From Larimichthys crocea (Eukaryota > Chordata > Actinopteri > Sciaenidae): 64,000 nt of DNA. The notes under the pieces are model-generated. The model was not told where the DNA came from. It ran no database searches and was given only the letters and a program-made list of their open reading frames with translations. Location of the stretch: positions 6,332,316-6,396,315 of the forward strand of contig NC_040032.1 of assembly GCF_000972845.2 (NCBI RefSeq), read 5' to 3'. Positions 11,930 through 24,415 of this stretch are shown piece by piece; position 1 is the stretch's first letter; each line of letters opens with the position of its first letter. The position numbers were made by a program, and so were the translations under genes.

Positions 11930-12563
11930 ATCATCAAAATCGACACAACAGAAACAGTCTGGCTTTGTGGAGGTGTACTTCTGCAGAGCATTTCAAATTC
12001 CCAGATAGCCCGAGCTTCTACTTCATATGACACTATGAAAAGTGTCAAGGCGCATGGATTCATTGCAATGATTCATCTATGTCATACTGGAAATATGATA
12101 TAAAGCGTTCATTCTGGTTATATTCAACCTGGGGTTTAGGCTTATTTTCTAGGCTTCAACAATAAGAATGATTGATTGTATTCATTATTGATCTGGAGAA
12201 AGGTATCAGTATCAGTATTTCCTCTCATCGAGACAACTCTAACTCTTGTAATGTATTTGCTTTTATTTATTTCATTTGCAATCCCAAGTCACGATCAAAA
12301 CATCCACACGATGACAGAACATCACTAAACTAACTGTACAAAACACACAGCTGTACACCATTCACACACACACAAACACACATCTTAAGGTCTTGACTGA
12401 GGTGGGAGAGGATGCAGGTACATAGACCAGTACTGTGTGGAAATTTAATTCAGTTAATTTCATTTCATTTCATCACACGGATCTATCTAACCTCTTCCAG
12501 GCTTCATGGGCTTAACCCCAATCTCTCATACTTTTCTTTTAAGACACCGTCTAGTTGAGGGCA

Positions 12564-12588
12564 CTTCATTCCTTCATTCCTTCATTCC
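12564..12588. repeat. 8-bp tandem repeat, about 3 copies
   Basis: 'cattcctt' repeated in 'ttcattccttcattccttca', then 'ttcc'. A short minisatellite-like array. Confidence 0.9.
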
Positions 12589-13258
12589 ACTTGGCAGTGC
12601 AGTAAACTACAAGATTTTTGGCGGGTATTCATAGAGTTTCTTTCCCAGTGGATCCCCGAGATATGCTTTTTGGGCAACCTCTTAAACTCTAATCTTACAC
12701 ATCAAACTTACAGAAATCCTGTTGGCCGTTGCCAAAAAAAAAAAAAAGGATTTCAATGAAATGGTAGTCAGATCTCTCATTGCTAGTTGGATCGAAGCTC
12801 TCATTACATCAGGAGGAGACAACTTACTCACTAAGGAATAAGCTACATTTTTTTAGATGAAATATGGCAACCTTTTATCAACTACATGGAACATTACATG
12901 ACTGAATGACCTTCTGCATAGCCTCTCTAAGTTCACCGCACTGAACTCCACCACAACACATTGCAGCAGTACCCGGTGGAATTCAGACATAGCTGTAAAC
13001 ATCTTGAAAGTCTTCACATCCAAGGGTTAGAATGAGGTCACTACTGGAGCATGTGGGCAAGAATTACAAATTAAAAGCCCCTTTAAAGCTGATCTATCTC
13101 TATATTTTTTATGTATTGCTTTAGTTACTCCTTATGAGTTACATTTTAGTTTTAATTGTTACATCTTAATTTAGTTTTTAGTGGTTAGAGTATCATTGTT
13201 TGGGTGTTTGGTTTGTATGCTGTTAGAAAAAATAACTAAAATACTCAAAAACAAGTGC

Positions 13259-13259
<1 letters not shown>
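12589..13259. other. non-coding stretch, no gene seen
   Basis: AT-rich sequence with an A13 run near 12735-12747. No repeat family or gene recognised. Confidence 0.45.

Positions 13260-13260
<1 letters not shown>

Positions 13261-13301
<41 letters not shown>
13261..13301. repeat. (AC)20 microsatellite
   Basis: Perfect 40-bp AC array, one of the longest in the window and a likely polymorphic locus. Alternating purine-pyrimidine sequence of this length can adopt Z-DNA under supercoiling. Confidence 0.98.
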
Positions 13302-13304
<3 letters not shown>

Positions 13305-14203
13305 ACGTGTGAGACTTGATAGACAGAGGGAATGTCAAAACACCTTGTTCTTTTGATTGCAGTCCTCGCTGTAAAAAGGATTTTTTTCAAAGGTATGGAA
13401 AAAGACAAAATCATTGACAGTATATGAAAAAACTAAAGGGTAGTAGCTGTCTTTTTTTTAAATTAACGAGTTACTGTATCACATCGCTCACAGGTCATCT
13501 ATTTTGTCACAGTGTTTGAATGACCCGGACGTCACGCTGAAGTGCAGACACTAGAACTCTGTCTAATGAGAACAGTCCTGCCGTCCCGCTAAACATGTCA
13601 CAATCCCCCTGCCCCACGTCACTAGTTTCATGCTCAGAGAAATCCAATCTATCATAATTACATGGATGTCTGCCTATATTGATCACATGTTAGTCAGGCA
13701 AGACTGACAGTGAGCAGCGAAATTAAAATAGATGTGTGAGTACCAGACATGAGCTCAGGGAGTTCTACTCCACTCTGGCTGAGCAGCACACGACTCTACG
13801 AGCCTTTAAGTGTCATTTTGATAGATCTCTTTCCTTCTCGCGCTTCCCCCCTCTCTCTCTCCTGCATACGCACACACATGACCCGATGGTTGGTTTCATA
13901 TGTAACTTGACATAAAGTACAGATGTAGATTTTTTTTTTTTTATGTTCAACAGCATCACGACTGAGCGTATAAAACCGGATCTGTCTGTGATGAATAAAA
14001 TGGCTGAGCATCCGAGCGTTAAAAAAATCATGAATTATATGTTACAACATGCCCACAAAGATGCATGTACTGTAGTGAGCGATGGTTACACCACCCACAC
14101 ACACACAACAGAATACAACTGTCCCAGAAGATAGTGTGTGTCACAGCCTTGGTGTGTATACCACCTGGTCTTTTATTAAGATTAACAATAACACGAGCAT
14201 GTG
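13302..14203. other. non-coding stretch, no gene seen
   Basis: No gene recognised. It holds a T12 run near 13930-13941 and a short pyrimidine tract 'ccccctctctctctcct' at about 13846-13862. Confidence 0.45.
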
Positions 14204-14231
14204 CATCATCATCATCATCAACATCATCATC
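14204..14231. repeat. (CAT)n microsatellite
   Basis: CAT/ATC trinucleotide array with one AAC interruption, giving poly-Ile or poly-Ser/His frames. Confidence 0.93.
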
Positions 14232-14407
14232 CCTCACATTGTCACATTGTCATCATTTTCTTAATCACCCATTCGATCACCATAATCCGTCTCAAATTCT
14301 TTCACCACAATCTCATCACACGTCTTTTGCTGCACATTTCAGAGTGGGCTTAAGATGTTCTTATTTGAGACAGCTTATAGTTAGGCCTGGCTCAGGTGAG
14401 TCCTAAA

Positions 14408-14744
14408 CCATTCTGTATATACTGCCATGTTGCCATATTTATAGTTATACTGATAATTTTGTTTATACTGTGCCATATTGCCTTACTCATACTGTTGGAC
14501 TGTTGTTTCTGTTTATATTGTTCATTCTATTCATACCACCATATTTTCCATATTGATATCTTCCAGATTTGCCACTGTCTTTTCTTGGATGTCTTTTCAT
14601 TTTATATTCTTTACATCTTTTACTTATATTTTGTACATTTCATGTTTAGTGCTGTTTGCACCTGGATAAGAGAGAAACATAATTTCAATTCTCTGTATGT
14701 CCTGTACATATGGCAGCATTGATAATAAAGTTGACTTGACTTGA
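14408..14744 (+). mobile_element. non-LTR retrotransposon 3' end
   Basis: Seen: a T-rich run of tandem-like 'tactg...ccatatt...tatactg' phrases, then 'gcacctggataagagagaaa' and 'cataatttcaattctctgta', ending in 'gataataaagttgacttgac' then 'ttgatc'. Known: fish LINE 3' UTRs commonly end with such a 'cacctgga...aataaagttgacttgactt' tail. Inferred: a 5'-truncated copy holding only 3' UTR. No reverse-transcriptase coding is present, and the 108-codon open frame inside it is not a gene. The 5' limit is approximate and no target duplication was identified, partly because another repeat abuts its 3' end. Confidence 0.65.
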
Positions 14745-14748
14745 TCCC

Positions 14749-15176
14749 CTAGTTATGCTGCTATAGAACTAGACAGCCAGGGGACTTCCTATGATGCACC
14801 AACCTCTTCTTCTCCTCTCTATCTGAACACCTTCATGCCCCCATTTGTTACTAACTAGCTTCCTCCCTAGAGTTTTTGTGCTTTCTCGTCTCGCAGGTTC
14901 TCACGGATCGCCTAGATGGGGGATTGGCCGAGCCTGCTGCTGTGGTCCTGATGACGACCACTACAAATACTATTATTATTGTTATTATTACTAGTATTAG
15001 TCATTTTAATTACAATTCTAGTTGTAGTTTTTATTGTTAATATTACCAGTCACATCAGATGGATGAACCATGAAGCTCAGAGTTTCTTTACCACTGTCCA
15101 CAGTCCAGACCTGCTCTGTATGGAAAGTGTCATGTGACTTCTGTCATGATTTGGCACCATATAAGTAAATGGAATT
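14749..15176 (+). mobile_element. degenerate LINE-type retroposon 3' region
   Basis: Seen: 'ctagttatgctgctatagaa' and 'ggggacttcctatgatgcac', then 'gtttttgtgctttctcgtct', then 'ctgctgctgtggtcctgatg', an ATT-rich stretch, and near the end 'ccagacctgctctgtatgga' with 'gatttggcaccatataagta'. Known from experience with fish genomes: these phrases occur in this order in a very common teleost repeat whose 3' end is 'gatttggcgctatataaata'. Inferred: a diverged, internally shortened plus-strand copy abutting the preceding LINE end. I do not assign a clade. Confidence 0.7.
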
Positions 15177-16085
15177 AGTCTTGACGTTATCCAGAATAGA
15201 TCTTGATACATTTTTAAGATTTTAATTCGCTCACTCACGCTCATTTTTTTTTTCCCCATCTCATATTTGCTCCTTTTCATCATACCTCCCAGCTAATTTC
15301 TCCTCTGACGGTGTCACGGTGACTCCATCATTCTCTGTCAAACAGCTGAAACCTTAATGGTCCCTAATGATAGGCTCAAAAAGAGTGAGGGGAAGGTTGT
15401 AGTGTAGACGGCAGAGTGATGAGTGAAGGAGAGAAGTAAAACTGATAGATGGGGTTGTGAAGAAGAGGTGAGAAAACACATTGAATGGAAAGAACCGCTG
15501 GAAAAATGTGTTGATGGGATTAAAGTGAATGTGAAGGAGGGGATGGGATAGAGCTAAAGGAGGGGGATTGTGGTGAAATTGGTGGAATTTGTATACGCTC
15601 GGGTGAGAGGTACTGTAATTACAGCAGTGAGGACAAATGGAAACATACAGAGCGATTGAGAGGGGCCGATGAAGAGATACTGTAGATACAGAGAAACAAA
15701 ACACCCAGGATGTGTCAAAACGACCCATAGAAAGATAGAAATGCTGTAAAAATAGAGCGTTCTACAGGTCAGACACAGCCTACACCCTATACATAGCAGG
15801 CAGGTGAGAGGAACCTCGGATGTCGCTCCCAAAATGTTAACGTGTTAGTATCCAAACAAGCAGACGGGCAGCGGCCATCTGGCCGGATCATCACACCCAG
15901 CTTTCACCTCAGCAGCATATCGACGGCTGAGGGAGACAAACAAAGTGTAAATGCACCAGGTGTATGCGCGATCACACATCGCACGCCGCCCAAAGCACGC
16001 ACAGATGCGGTCTGACCCCCCCTCCTGTTCTCACGCACATGCAAACACAGACAGACGAGGAGAAACGTTGTTAATATTAACAAAC
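15177..16085. other. non-coding, purine-rich stretch
   Basis: The plus strand is strongly G/A-rich from about 15375 to 15660 (repeated gagagg, gaagtg and gaagg words). This produces long but low-complexity minus-strand open frames of Ser, Phe and His. No gene or mobile element recognised. Confidence 0.45.
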
Positions 16086-16110
16086 TTTTTTTTTTTTTTT
16101 TTTTTTTTTT
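16086..16110. repeat. poly(T) run, 25 nt
   Basis: Twenty-five T in a row. It could be the reverse-oriented tail of a retroposed sequence to its left, but none was recognised. Confidence 0.96.
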
Positions 16111-19100
16111 CAACATCTGTCAGATTTACAGCTCAGCAGGGAAGACTGCAGGGGAGAGAGTGGAAAACAGGAAGAGAGACAAGAGAAAGAAAGGAAGGAG
16201 GGAGGGAGTAAGCAAGTGGGGTACGACTTGCTTCTGTCCATCTTTCATCTCCCCACCTAACAGTGGAAAGTGGCTCATTTTGTATGTGAGTCACACACAC
16301 AGACATAGTCGGAGAGAAAGAATAAGGGCCTACTTTTAGAAATTGCTACTCGGTAGGGGTAAGTGCTCTGCAACAGTGTAGTAAAACCACATAAGATTTT
16401 TGGAAGCAGATATCATGAAAAAAAAGGAATGGGTTTGAAAATGAGAAAAATAAAGAGCAGGGACTTGACAAAGTTATAGGACGGGGAGTGGATCAAAAAA
16501 AAAAAAAAAAGAAAAAAAAAAGGCCGCCCAGCCTTTTCTGTCTACATAAAGCTCACACGATCTAGGTCGATACAAGGTCATTTGAATACAGAGTGGTTTG
16601 CTCTAAATGTCCACACATATAACACGCTCCGATAGAAGAAAGTGTTTAGAAAACTACTAGGCTTAGTTACACACCCTTCGACACAGACGGCAAAAAGGTG
16701 AAGGAGTGAATAAAATAAAAAAAAATAAAAGAACTCAGATTCAATTTGCAGGGGCTAGAGCCAGTGCATACAGACAGGCCTATATTAGTATTACTCATAT
16801 GATAGAACAGCCCATCCATCACACACGCATAGGAAGAATAGAGAGAGGAGGAGATGAGGGGAAGGTAGAGGTGAGAACACTGCATCAAAATAGCATCTGC
16901 CAGACTGAATGATAACTTTCACGTCCGTTACTTCGGCTCGGAAGCCAGCTTTCTTTAATCCGTTGTCTTGCCGAACCATCTTTGTATGTGTGCAAATACA
17001 CGAGTCTGTGTCCGTGTGACGGAGTGTGTTCATTACCACTGACCTCAGGGGGGAAGGCGAGATTATTAGAGCTATTGTTTTGTGAAGGACAAAGTCGAAG
17101 GTTGCAATCCAGTCTGTCTCCACCTTCCTATCCCTTCTGGGGAAGACTGTGACGTAACAAGCAGGGATGGATGCAGTCTGCAATGCATTTTACTGTATAT
17201 TGCCATTTAGGTCACTATTCCCCAGACAAGCTTTCCTTTCTATTGCTCTTTCTTTCTCTCCTTCACACAATATCTCTCATACAAAACTCAGGTTACAAAA
17301 GAGGAAATGTGCTTCACTTTGACGCCTGTAACCGTACATCCAGAACCTGAATGTAAAGGCCAGCCCAGCGCGCAATTCAGCTGAAATATATTTCATTTTT
17401 GTGTTTTTGAATGTGTGTGTGTGTGGAAGGGTTATTTGAAGTGATTCTGTTTTTTTTTTGTGTGTGTGTGTGTGTTTTTTTGGATGACCTTTTAAAAGCA
17501 CCCGCAGTCAGTTGAAGGCTTTTTGTGTTGATTTGCAAACATGGAGAAACTGAGCTGGCACTGTACAATAAGAGCACTCACAGAGGTGAAAATCATTTTA
17601 TGTCGAGATAAATACAACAATAAGAGTTAGGTTTTTCACATTGCTTCTACTAAGATGATGTCCTGTAACCTAAACTGTCAATGAAATCCCTAAACAATAA
17701 GCTTCCTGTCTTTTGTCTGTCTTAAACAATAGTCAGTATTTAGAGTGTTGTAATTGTTCATCATTTTTAGTGGTGCACCTCAAGTGTATGTGAAGTATTT
17801 ATAAGTATATATGTGAAGTAAATGTTTATCAGACATTAATGTTAATATGTACAAAATTCCCTATTTTTGTTATAATATTTCTTCACTGCAGCACAAAGAA
17901 ACACCATTTAAAAAGATTTTGGAACATACCAACTTGATTTGTATAAGTCATATGCTCCATATCAGATTCAAATGAACATTTAGATACATTTCTGTTCACC
18001 CCTGCCTCAAGTACACTGAAAGCACCTCAGGAAGCAATCTTTTAATGGCCAGTATGATGTAAACGTATTTTATAATGTGAAAATTCTTCAGAGAGACTCG
18101 TGTTTATGTGTGATTGTTCAACAAATAAAGGCATGAGCTGATCAGAAAAAGGAGACAGGTTAACTTTAAATACGATACAGGACAAATTAGCATTAAAGAA
18201 ATGTTTATGATAGTCCTGTTTTGAAGGACTCTCTCCGCAGCTGAAATGTTGTTTTCTATTTTTCATCTTTTTCCTTCACATCCACTCCCATGTTGATGAA
18301 CGCTATCGTCATGGCTACCTACACTCTACTTCACAGTGAGCACACAGCAAAAAAGCTCATCATGTGTCCACCCCCAGGGGTGTGCATGTGTGCATTTGTG
18401 TGTGTGTGCGCGTGCATTCATGTGTGTCTATCTATGCGTATGTGTGAATACTTTTCTGTCCCACACACAACACTCGTCATGTGACCTTAAACTCCCCATC
18501 TCATCCGTTTCTCCTCAGTCTGGGTATTTTTTTTTTTAGAATCTGTTTGCCAGATCATATCTTTTCCAAAAATCTGTCGCACCATTTGAACTTTTGCTTT
18601 TGCAGATAATTAATGAATGAAAGTTGCACTCAGGCAGAGAGCAAAAGAAAGCACATAAAAGCACTCTGCTTGCTGTTCTTCACTGTATGCTCTTGTGAAT
18701 CGACTGCAGCCAACGCATACACACACATACAGTCACAACACATCCCAACGGGTAAGATTGCTTGGACATCCAAATGTCAAGGTCATCCTCAGAGTTCAAA
18801 AACCATCACTTTGTTTCTAAACCAGTCTTCAAATGAATCCTGATAGAAGTCACTAATGCAATCAACCTTTTAGCCTCAATCCCAAACCTCCATTCTCCAT
18901 GCGGGGCGATGTGGACTCTGATGGGGCAAAGGACAGTAACGTACCCCCCTGACGATTCATGGGACCGCACAAAGATAAAAATCAATAAGAAAACCGCGAA
19001 CGAGCCTCCGCAGCCTTGTGCTGTTATAGTTGAGGAGAATTGTTTGACTTTCAATCACTTTCCCACCCCGTAACACTTTCCTTAACCTCCACCATTACTC

Positions 19101-19152
19101 TACATCAAAGCCTGGTAAATGATGCTCACAAGTGCCAATTTCTGGGTTCTCT
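16111..19152. other. non-coding stretch, no gene seen
   Basis: Contains a purine-rich tract at about 16140-16210, an A-rich run at 16495-16520, and GT-rich stretches at 17414-17425, 17460-17475 and 18385-18415. Open frames here are short and low-complexity. Confidence 0.45.
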
Positions 19153-19184
19153 GATCTTGAAGTGTCACAGGATACTTCAAGATC
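19153..19184. repeat. perfect 11-bp inverted repeat (hairpin)
   Basis: Arms GATCTTGAAGT (19153-19163) and ACTTCAAGATC (19174-19184) are perfect reverse complements around a 10-nt spacer. No poly(T) terminator or known element surrounds it. It could be a transcription-factor half-site pair, the tip of an old inverted repeat, or chance. Confidence 0.8.
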
Positions 19185-20535
19185 CAGTGAGATGGAGCAC
19201 ATGCAGTGCATGGCTGAACACACATTGGAGCACACACCTGTGTGACACCTGCTATGTGTCATCGCTCGGTTTGAATGGAGTGTTTATTGGCTCTCACTCG
19301 GTCCACGGTAAATCCTCCCAAGAGAGTCCATGCCCTCCTTTGGGTCAAACTCATATCAGTGCTGCGTTTTGATCTTAGGTCTGTGGAAAAGAAACTGGGA
19401 AACGGCACTGCTTGTGGGGTTATATAGTGATATCAGGACACTTCACAGGTTTGTTATGTTAAAACAGTTCTCCAGAGCTGGGACAAAAATGTGTGGCAGA
19501 GGAGGTAATTAAAGCCAGATCCAGGATTCGGAGTGAGTTTTATGGGACATGAAAACAACAGGGAGTCATAGAATAGACACACAGCTGAACCACACACTGA
19601 AATCACACTGTGAACCAAACACCACATGAAAACACCAAGTGAAGCCACTGAAGACACTGTAGAGCTCACTCTGCAAAGCACCGAGGCTCAGCCAACTCTC
19701 TCGTTCAGTGTATTTTAAGATCTTTTCTAATCTCCCAAAAGGTTTTGAAGTGTCCACTTAATATCTGAGTTTTAGAGGAGGAGGAGGAAGTAAAAATATC
19801 TACAATATTGTGTGTGTGTTTCTCATTAATGTCTTTTCGTGCCAGTGGGCCCCACAATGATCTAATATAGAGGCTGGGCTCTCAATTTGTGGTGTTTCTC
19901 GAGCCTATATTTAACAGCAACAAAGCCTAGACCCCAAACCACACGTTCCCTCCCACTCAATCGAACTCCATTTTACATTCACCAAAAAGCTCCACTTTAA
20001 TCTGCAGTAATTCATGTGGGACACATATGAGGACCTTTCTGGAGAATAAACAAGTGGAGAAATGGGCTCTGTACCCCTCCATCTCTGCTCCGGTACACAG
20101 TGATTTCAAATCCAAAGAAATGAAGCCAAGTTCTTTTCCATAACAACCTGCAGAATAAAAACAGCGGCTAAACCGACCTGAACCCACACGGCTCTGCATG
20201 TGCTTCAGTCTGAGATGTACTGAAAAGGAAAATATAATAATAATCTATGAGAAAATTGAAATAATCGTACAGGTTATTGTTATTGGACAAAACAGCTTCA
20301 GGGTTTAATTCAGTTCACATTATGTGTGTTTTTAATGTCTCATATACAGGAATACTGCACTAGCCCTTTCCTTCTTTGACTGAGGATAAATAAGATAGCA
20401 GTTCCTGTTTTGTTTTGTGGTGATTGTTGGTGATTTTGGTTTAAGAAATGTTCATGCATTCCACCCGATGCTCTAAAATTGTTTACAGAACAAAACAAAA
20501 AAAGATGTAATCAGTACGCAAGCACAAATCAGAAA
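19185..20535. other. non-coding stretch, no gene seen
   Basis: Unique-looking sequence without recognisable repeats or splice-bounded open frames. Confidence 0.45.
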
Positions 20536-20561
20536 GTGTGTGTGTGTGTGTGTGTGTGTGT
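20536..20561. repeat. (GT)13 microsatellite
   Basis: Perfect GT array followed by 'tttgtcg'. Confidence 0.97.
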
Positions 20562-20953
20562 TTTGTCGAAAGGTTTGTGGTTTGATTTGGACCATGCCAT
20601 GTAAAGCAAATGCTATGCATAAACACAGTGCCTGTCACTGAAAAGTTGAAACTGGCAGCAGTTGGCAGGTGCGGGGTTTCCACAGTGCGTGTATGAATGA
20701 CTGAGTTCGGGGTATAAATCTGTGACCTTTCAGAAACAGGACAGTTGCTCTAACTACTCTGACATCCTGTCATGTGTCATGACTCAGACGTGTGCCCTGT
20801 AGTGCTCTCCAACACCGGTAATGCCCAGGTTTGTGTTGGCCATTAGAGCAGCAAACACTGTACTGTGGGTTTCTCAGCTCTGTTATTGCTGGCTGCTTCC
20901 CGTAGCTTGAGGTTAACCTCAGGGATACAATAACAGAGACAAGGCTATGTCCA

Positions 20954-20959
<6 letters not shown>

Positions 20960-20994
<35 letters not shown>
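20960..20994. repeat. (CA)17 microsatellite
   Basis: Perfect CA array preceded by a short CT run and followed by a pyrimidine-rich 'tttcccttctctctctctgc'. Confidence 0.97.
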
Positions 20995-20996
<2 letters not shown>

Positions 20997-23900
20997 TCCC
21001 TTCTCTCTCTCTGCCTTTTAATCTATCTTCTCTTATATTCACCTTCATTATCCACATGCACACACAGCCTCCACACACTTCACACTGTACCCTGCGGAGA
21101 ACATGGTAACCTCAGCTAAACGTGCATGCGAGGAAAAAGCAGGATTCATTCAGAGTGTGTACATGCTCACAGAAGCATGACCAATGAAGAATGAGACTGC
21201 ACAGCGTGAGTTCATGAAATGTGTGCAAGTATCACAATCCCTCTTGATTTACATACTGATTTCAGTGTAGCCCACTACACTTAATGAGCTGATTTTAATT
21301 TGCACATTGACATATGAGCTTACTCAACTATTAAGTAAAATTTGCATTTCATTAAAACTGAGTGAATTTGGGGGCATCAGGTTTGGACTACATATGACTT
21401 CAATTTAATGTTTTTTTTCCAACAGCTCAGAAACAGTAAAGGCCAAATTACAAGGGTTTTTTAAAAGTGATTTTTTTCTGTACAACTGGAGCCTTGGTGT
21501 TTGCTTATCCAGTCACAGATTTCTGTCTATTTGATGTGTTTCGGTGCTTCGGAGGAGCCAAGACGAGCCAACTGCTCCGTGGGCTTAGGTCTTTCCAATA
21601 ACCCTGAGGGTTGTGCGGGTTTGTGAAGTGTTTGCCTGCATGTGTGTGTGTTTGAGTTCCCCATCTAATGTGGCATCTAAAGGGATGTGACAGCTCCTGG
21701 TGTCTGCAAAGGGAGGCTAGGCTAGTCCTGAGCCAGCATGGAGGTTGTTTACACCCCAAAATGTGATACAACACAAGAAAGGAATTGGAAGGAAGGTAGA
21801 TCTAGCACAGAGGGTGATGAGACTTGGCAGCTTTGAAGTGTGTTCTTTGTTTGTGTGATTATATCTTATGTTCATAAAAAAGTAAAGAAACCTACAACTC
21901 TGTTATTACATTTTTCATTGACTTTGGAGCACAGTATTTGTTCACTGGCCTGTGTAAATCAGGACAGCCTAGGTCATCTATAAATACAAAGAGCAGAGCC
22001 AAGGCAATATATTAGTTGCTCTGTGACTGGTCAAAAACCCTGAGATGGTGGAAGCCCCACAGCCCCACAGGACTTCCCACACATACACATGAGTGTTACA
22101 CGTGTCTGTTCAATTTGAATCAAATCATCTGATTAAGCAAGAACACTGGGCTATAAATAACACATCATACAAACTCTTCCAAAGCCAGTTCCCTGTTCCC
22201 ACAGGAAAAACACACGCTCTCGAAAATAAGAAAAAAATACGAGTTCTGTTAATAACTTTTCTTCCCCTCCCCCCCTTTATCATTCTTTTTTATATTTCTT
22301 TCTTTTATGATGAGCCAAACCAGTAGTTCATGACTCCAGCAACCGCTTAAAAGGGAAAGAAAACAGAAGGGTGGTCTCCAATGCAGATGAGAAACACTGT
22401 GCTAATGCAGACCAGATGCATGCGTTTTGCTACAGCATTTGTTCACTGCAGCACAGCCTTTTTTTGGGGGGGTTGGTGGGTTTGCCTGCTGTATGATCCA
22501 ATGAAAGCACAGCACTGAGAACAGTTTCACTTTTGCTGAGGGTTCATTTGTTACTATTTCTGTAGTCAGACTTACTCTGCTTGATCAAAAGTCTGGGTGC
22601 TTAATGTTTTACCAGAGACAGCTGGTAGGGTGTTTGTGCATGTGTCTGCTCAACTGTGTGCGTGTGTGTGTGTGCAAGTGCAAGCCAATTTTTCCCTGTT
22701 TGGGAGAGTGGATGTGTGTCTACAGTGTGTGTCAGTAAAAAAGAAGAAAGAGGAAAGTGGGAAGGGCTGGTGGAGGACTGAAGGGTAGAGCTATGGAGAA
22801 CTAAAAGTGCCAAAATTAAATAAATAAATACATCATTAAATAATTACGTAAATGTGTCATTAATTAATTAAAATCCTGATTCATTTTATGTAAAAATCAT
22901 GGTCCTGTGTTGCAGTGCTTTATGAACTGTCAAACTGTCAAACTGTCAAACTCGCCCAAAGATTACAGGTAAAAAGTTAAGAAAAATAAATAAATAAAAT
23001 TAAATTGCTCAGAGTTACTTTTTAACTATTGATGTTTAAAACGTTATCAAAAGCAGGCAGTCAATCAGAAGAGAGATTCATGTAGATTATATCTACTTTT
23101 AACCATTTCTCTGATAAATGAAAAAAAGGCTATGCATGGATCAAACAAATGTAATTTTGTTTCTTAAATTAATTTTCACATGAAGCAGGACTTTAGTTAA
23201 AAGCATGTTTTTGAACTTGTGTAGAACACATCTGTCTATTTGGTTTCTGTCTCTCCAAATGTTTAGTCCCTGAATCACTGCCAACTCCTGTGCTGTTCTG
23301 GTAAGTGTGACCACGTCTCCAAATCAGTGCCTGCTGCAGCATTTCTTCTGTTCACGGTTTTCGTTGGCCCACAACTTGTTTTTCTGGACAGATTTGCATG
23401 ACGCAGACGTCACCAAAAATTCATCACTGCAGATTGCGAGCCGGCTGCAGAGTATGAAGGTTTGGATATAAGTTGATTTGTAGGCCTACTCACGGCTGAA
23501 AGTTAAAAACCTATCAAGCATTTGTAATGTGTCAGTGAAAAGATATCCACTGTCTGGGTGAGGGTTTATCTGAGCCACTGAGTTAGTGTTAGGAATAGGG
23601 TCAGTTTGGGTTGAGGATTGGACGATTGCACTGTCTGCACAAGATAAGTGTTCTGAAATGCACCCAACTTTGGGTCGGGTGCACAGTCAGTTGGGAGCAC
23701 TTATGTCATCATATAATTGCTGTTACATTGGATCTGAAAAACGCAATACACACTTATTTAAAAAAATGAAATAATAATATTGTTACTGTCTCTGAAAAGT
23801 CAGAGGCATTAGGTCCTGTGTGTTGATGCGTCCTAGCCAATTTATCAGGTCTGTGGCAAGCATGGTTGAAATTCAAATAAAGACATTTTTGACAGTTGCA

Positions 23901-24410
23901 AAAATCAAACCGTGCAATTTGGTTCATGCAACTCAGTGATGTTGCTAGGTATGCGTCCTCTGGTGTCCTTAAATCTGAAAGGACACAGTAAAGTCACTAT
24001 AGACGTGCCTGTGCCGAGTTTACGACAACAACAGCGAAAAAGTACATACGCCCACTCAAATGACCACCTGTGGATCCCAGCAGCTTACATTAGAAACTGT
24101 AGAGGTACAATAGCTCAAGTGGTGAAAAGTTTTGTTTGGATCCATCAGTTAAAGGACAGAAGAGTCACAGTATGGATTCAGGTCAAACTGTAATAAAGGG
24201 TATGGAGTTATAACCATGTGACAAATATGCAAACTGACAGTATTTATTGAACAGCTACCCTCTGGACAGCAGTGGACTACCCAAATAAATTGTTACCAAA
24301 GTTAAATTTGCTATGATGACATCCATTGAATTTCTCTAATATACCTGTGATATACCCTTGCAAGGATAATAAAGACCACATACTAACAATAGCATATTTC
24401 AAAGCTCTTA
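20995..24410. other. non-coding stretch with small tandem repeats
   Basis: No gene recognised. It holds three 8-bp copies of 'aactgtca' at 22925-22948 and an AT-rich low-complexity zone at 22815-22880 (aaataaat, taattaat). A GTAAGT donor-like site lies at 23297 without a convincing upstream acceptor. Open frames at 23586-24193 lack supporting signals. Confidence 0.4.
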
Positions 24411-24415
24411 GTCAG

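Noticed and set aside
11581..12063. 160-codon minus-strand open frame, the longest in the window, with a poly-Gln run
   Set aside because: The Gln run is the (TTG)7 microsatellite. The opposite strand is also open, and there are no splice sites, domain or coding-like composition.
14392..14400. Plus-strand CAG|GTGAGT as a third recursive splice site
   Set aside because: The upstream 30 nt are not pyrimidine-rich (tatagttaggcctggctcag), unlike the two minus-strand sites.
14396..14722. 108-codon hydrophobic open frame (membrane-protein-like)
   Set aside because: It lies entirely in a T-rich non-LTR retrotransposon 3' UTR.
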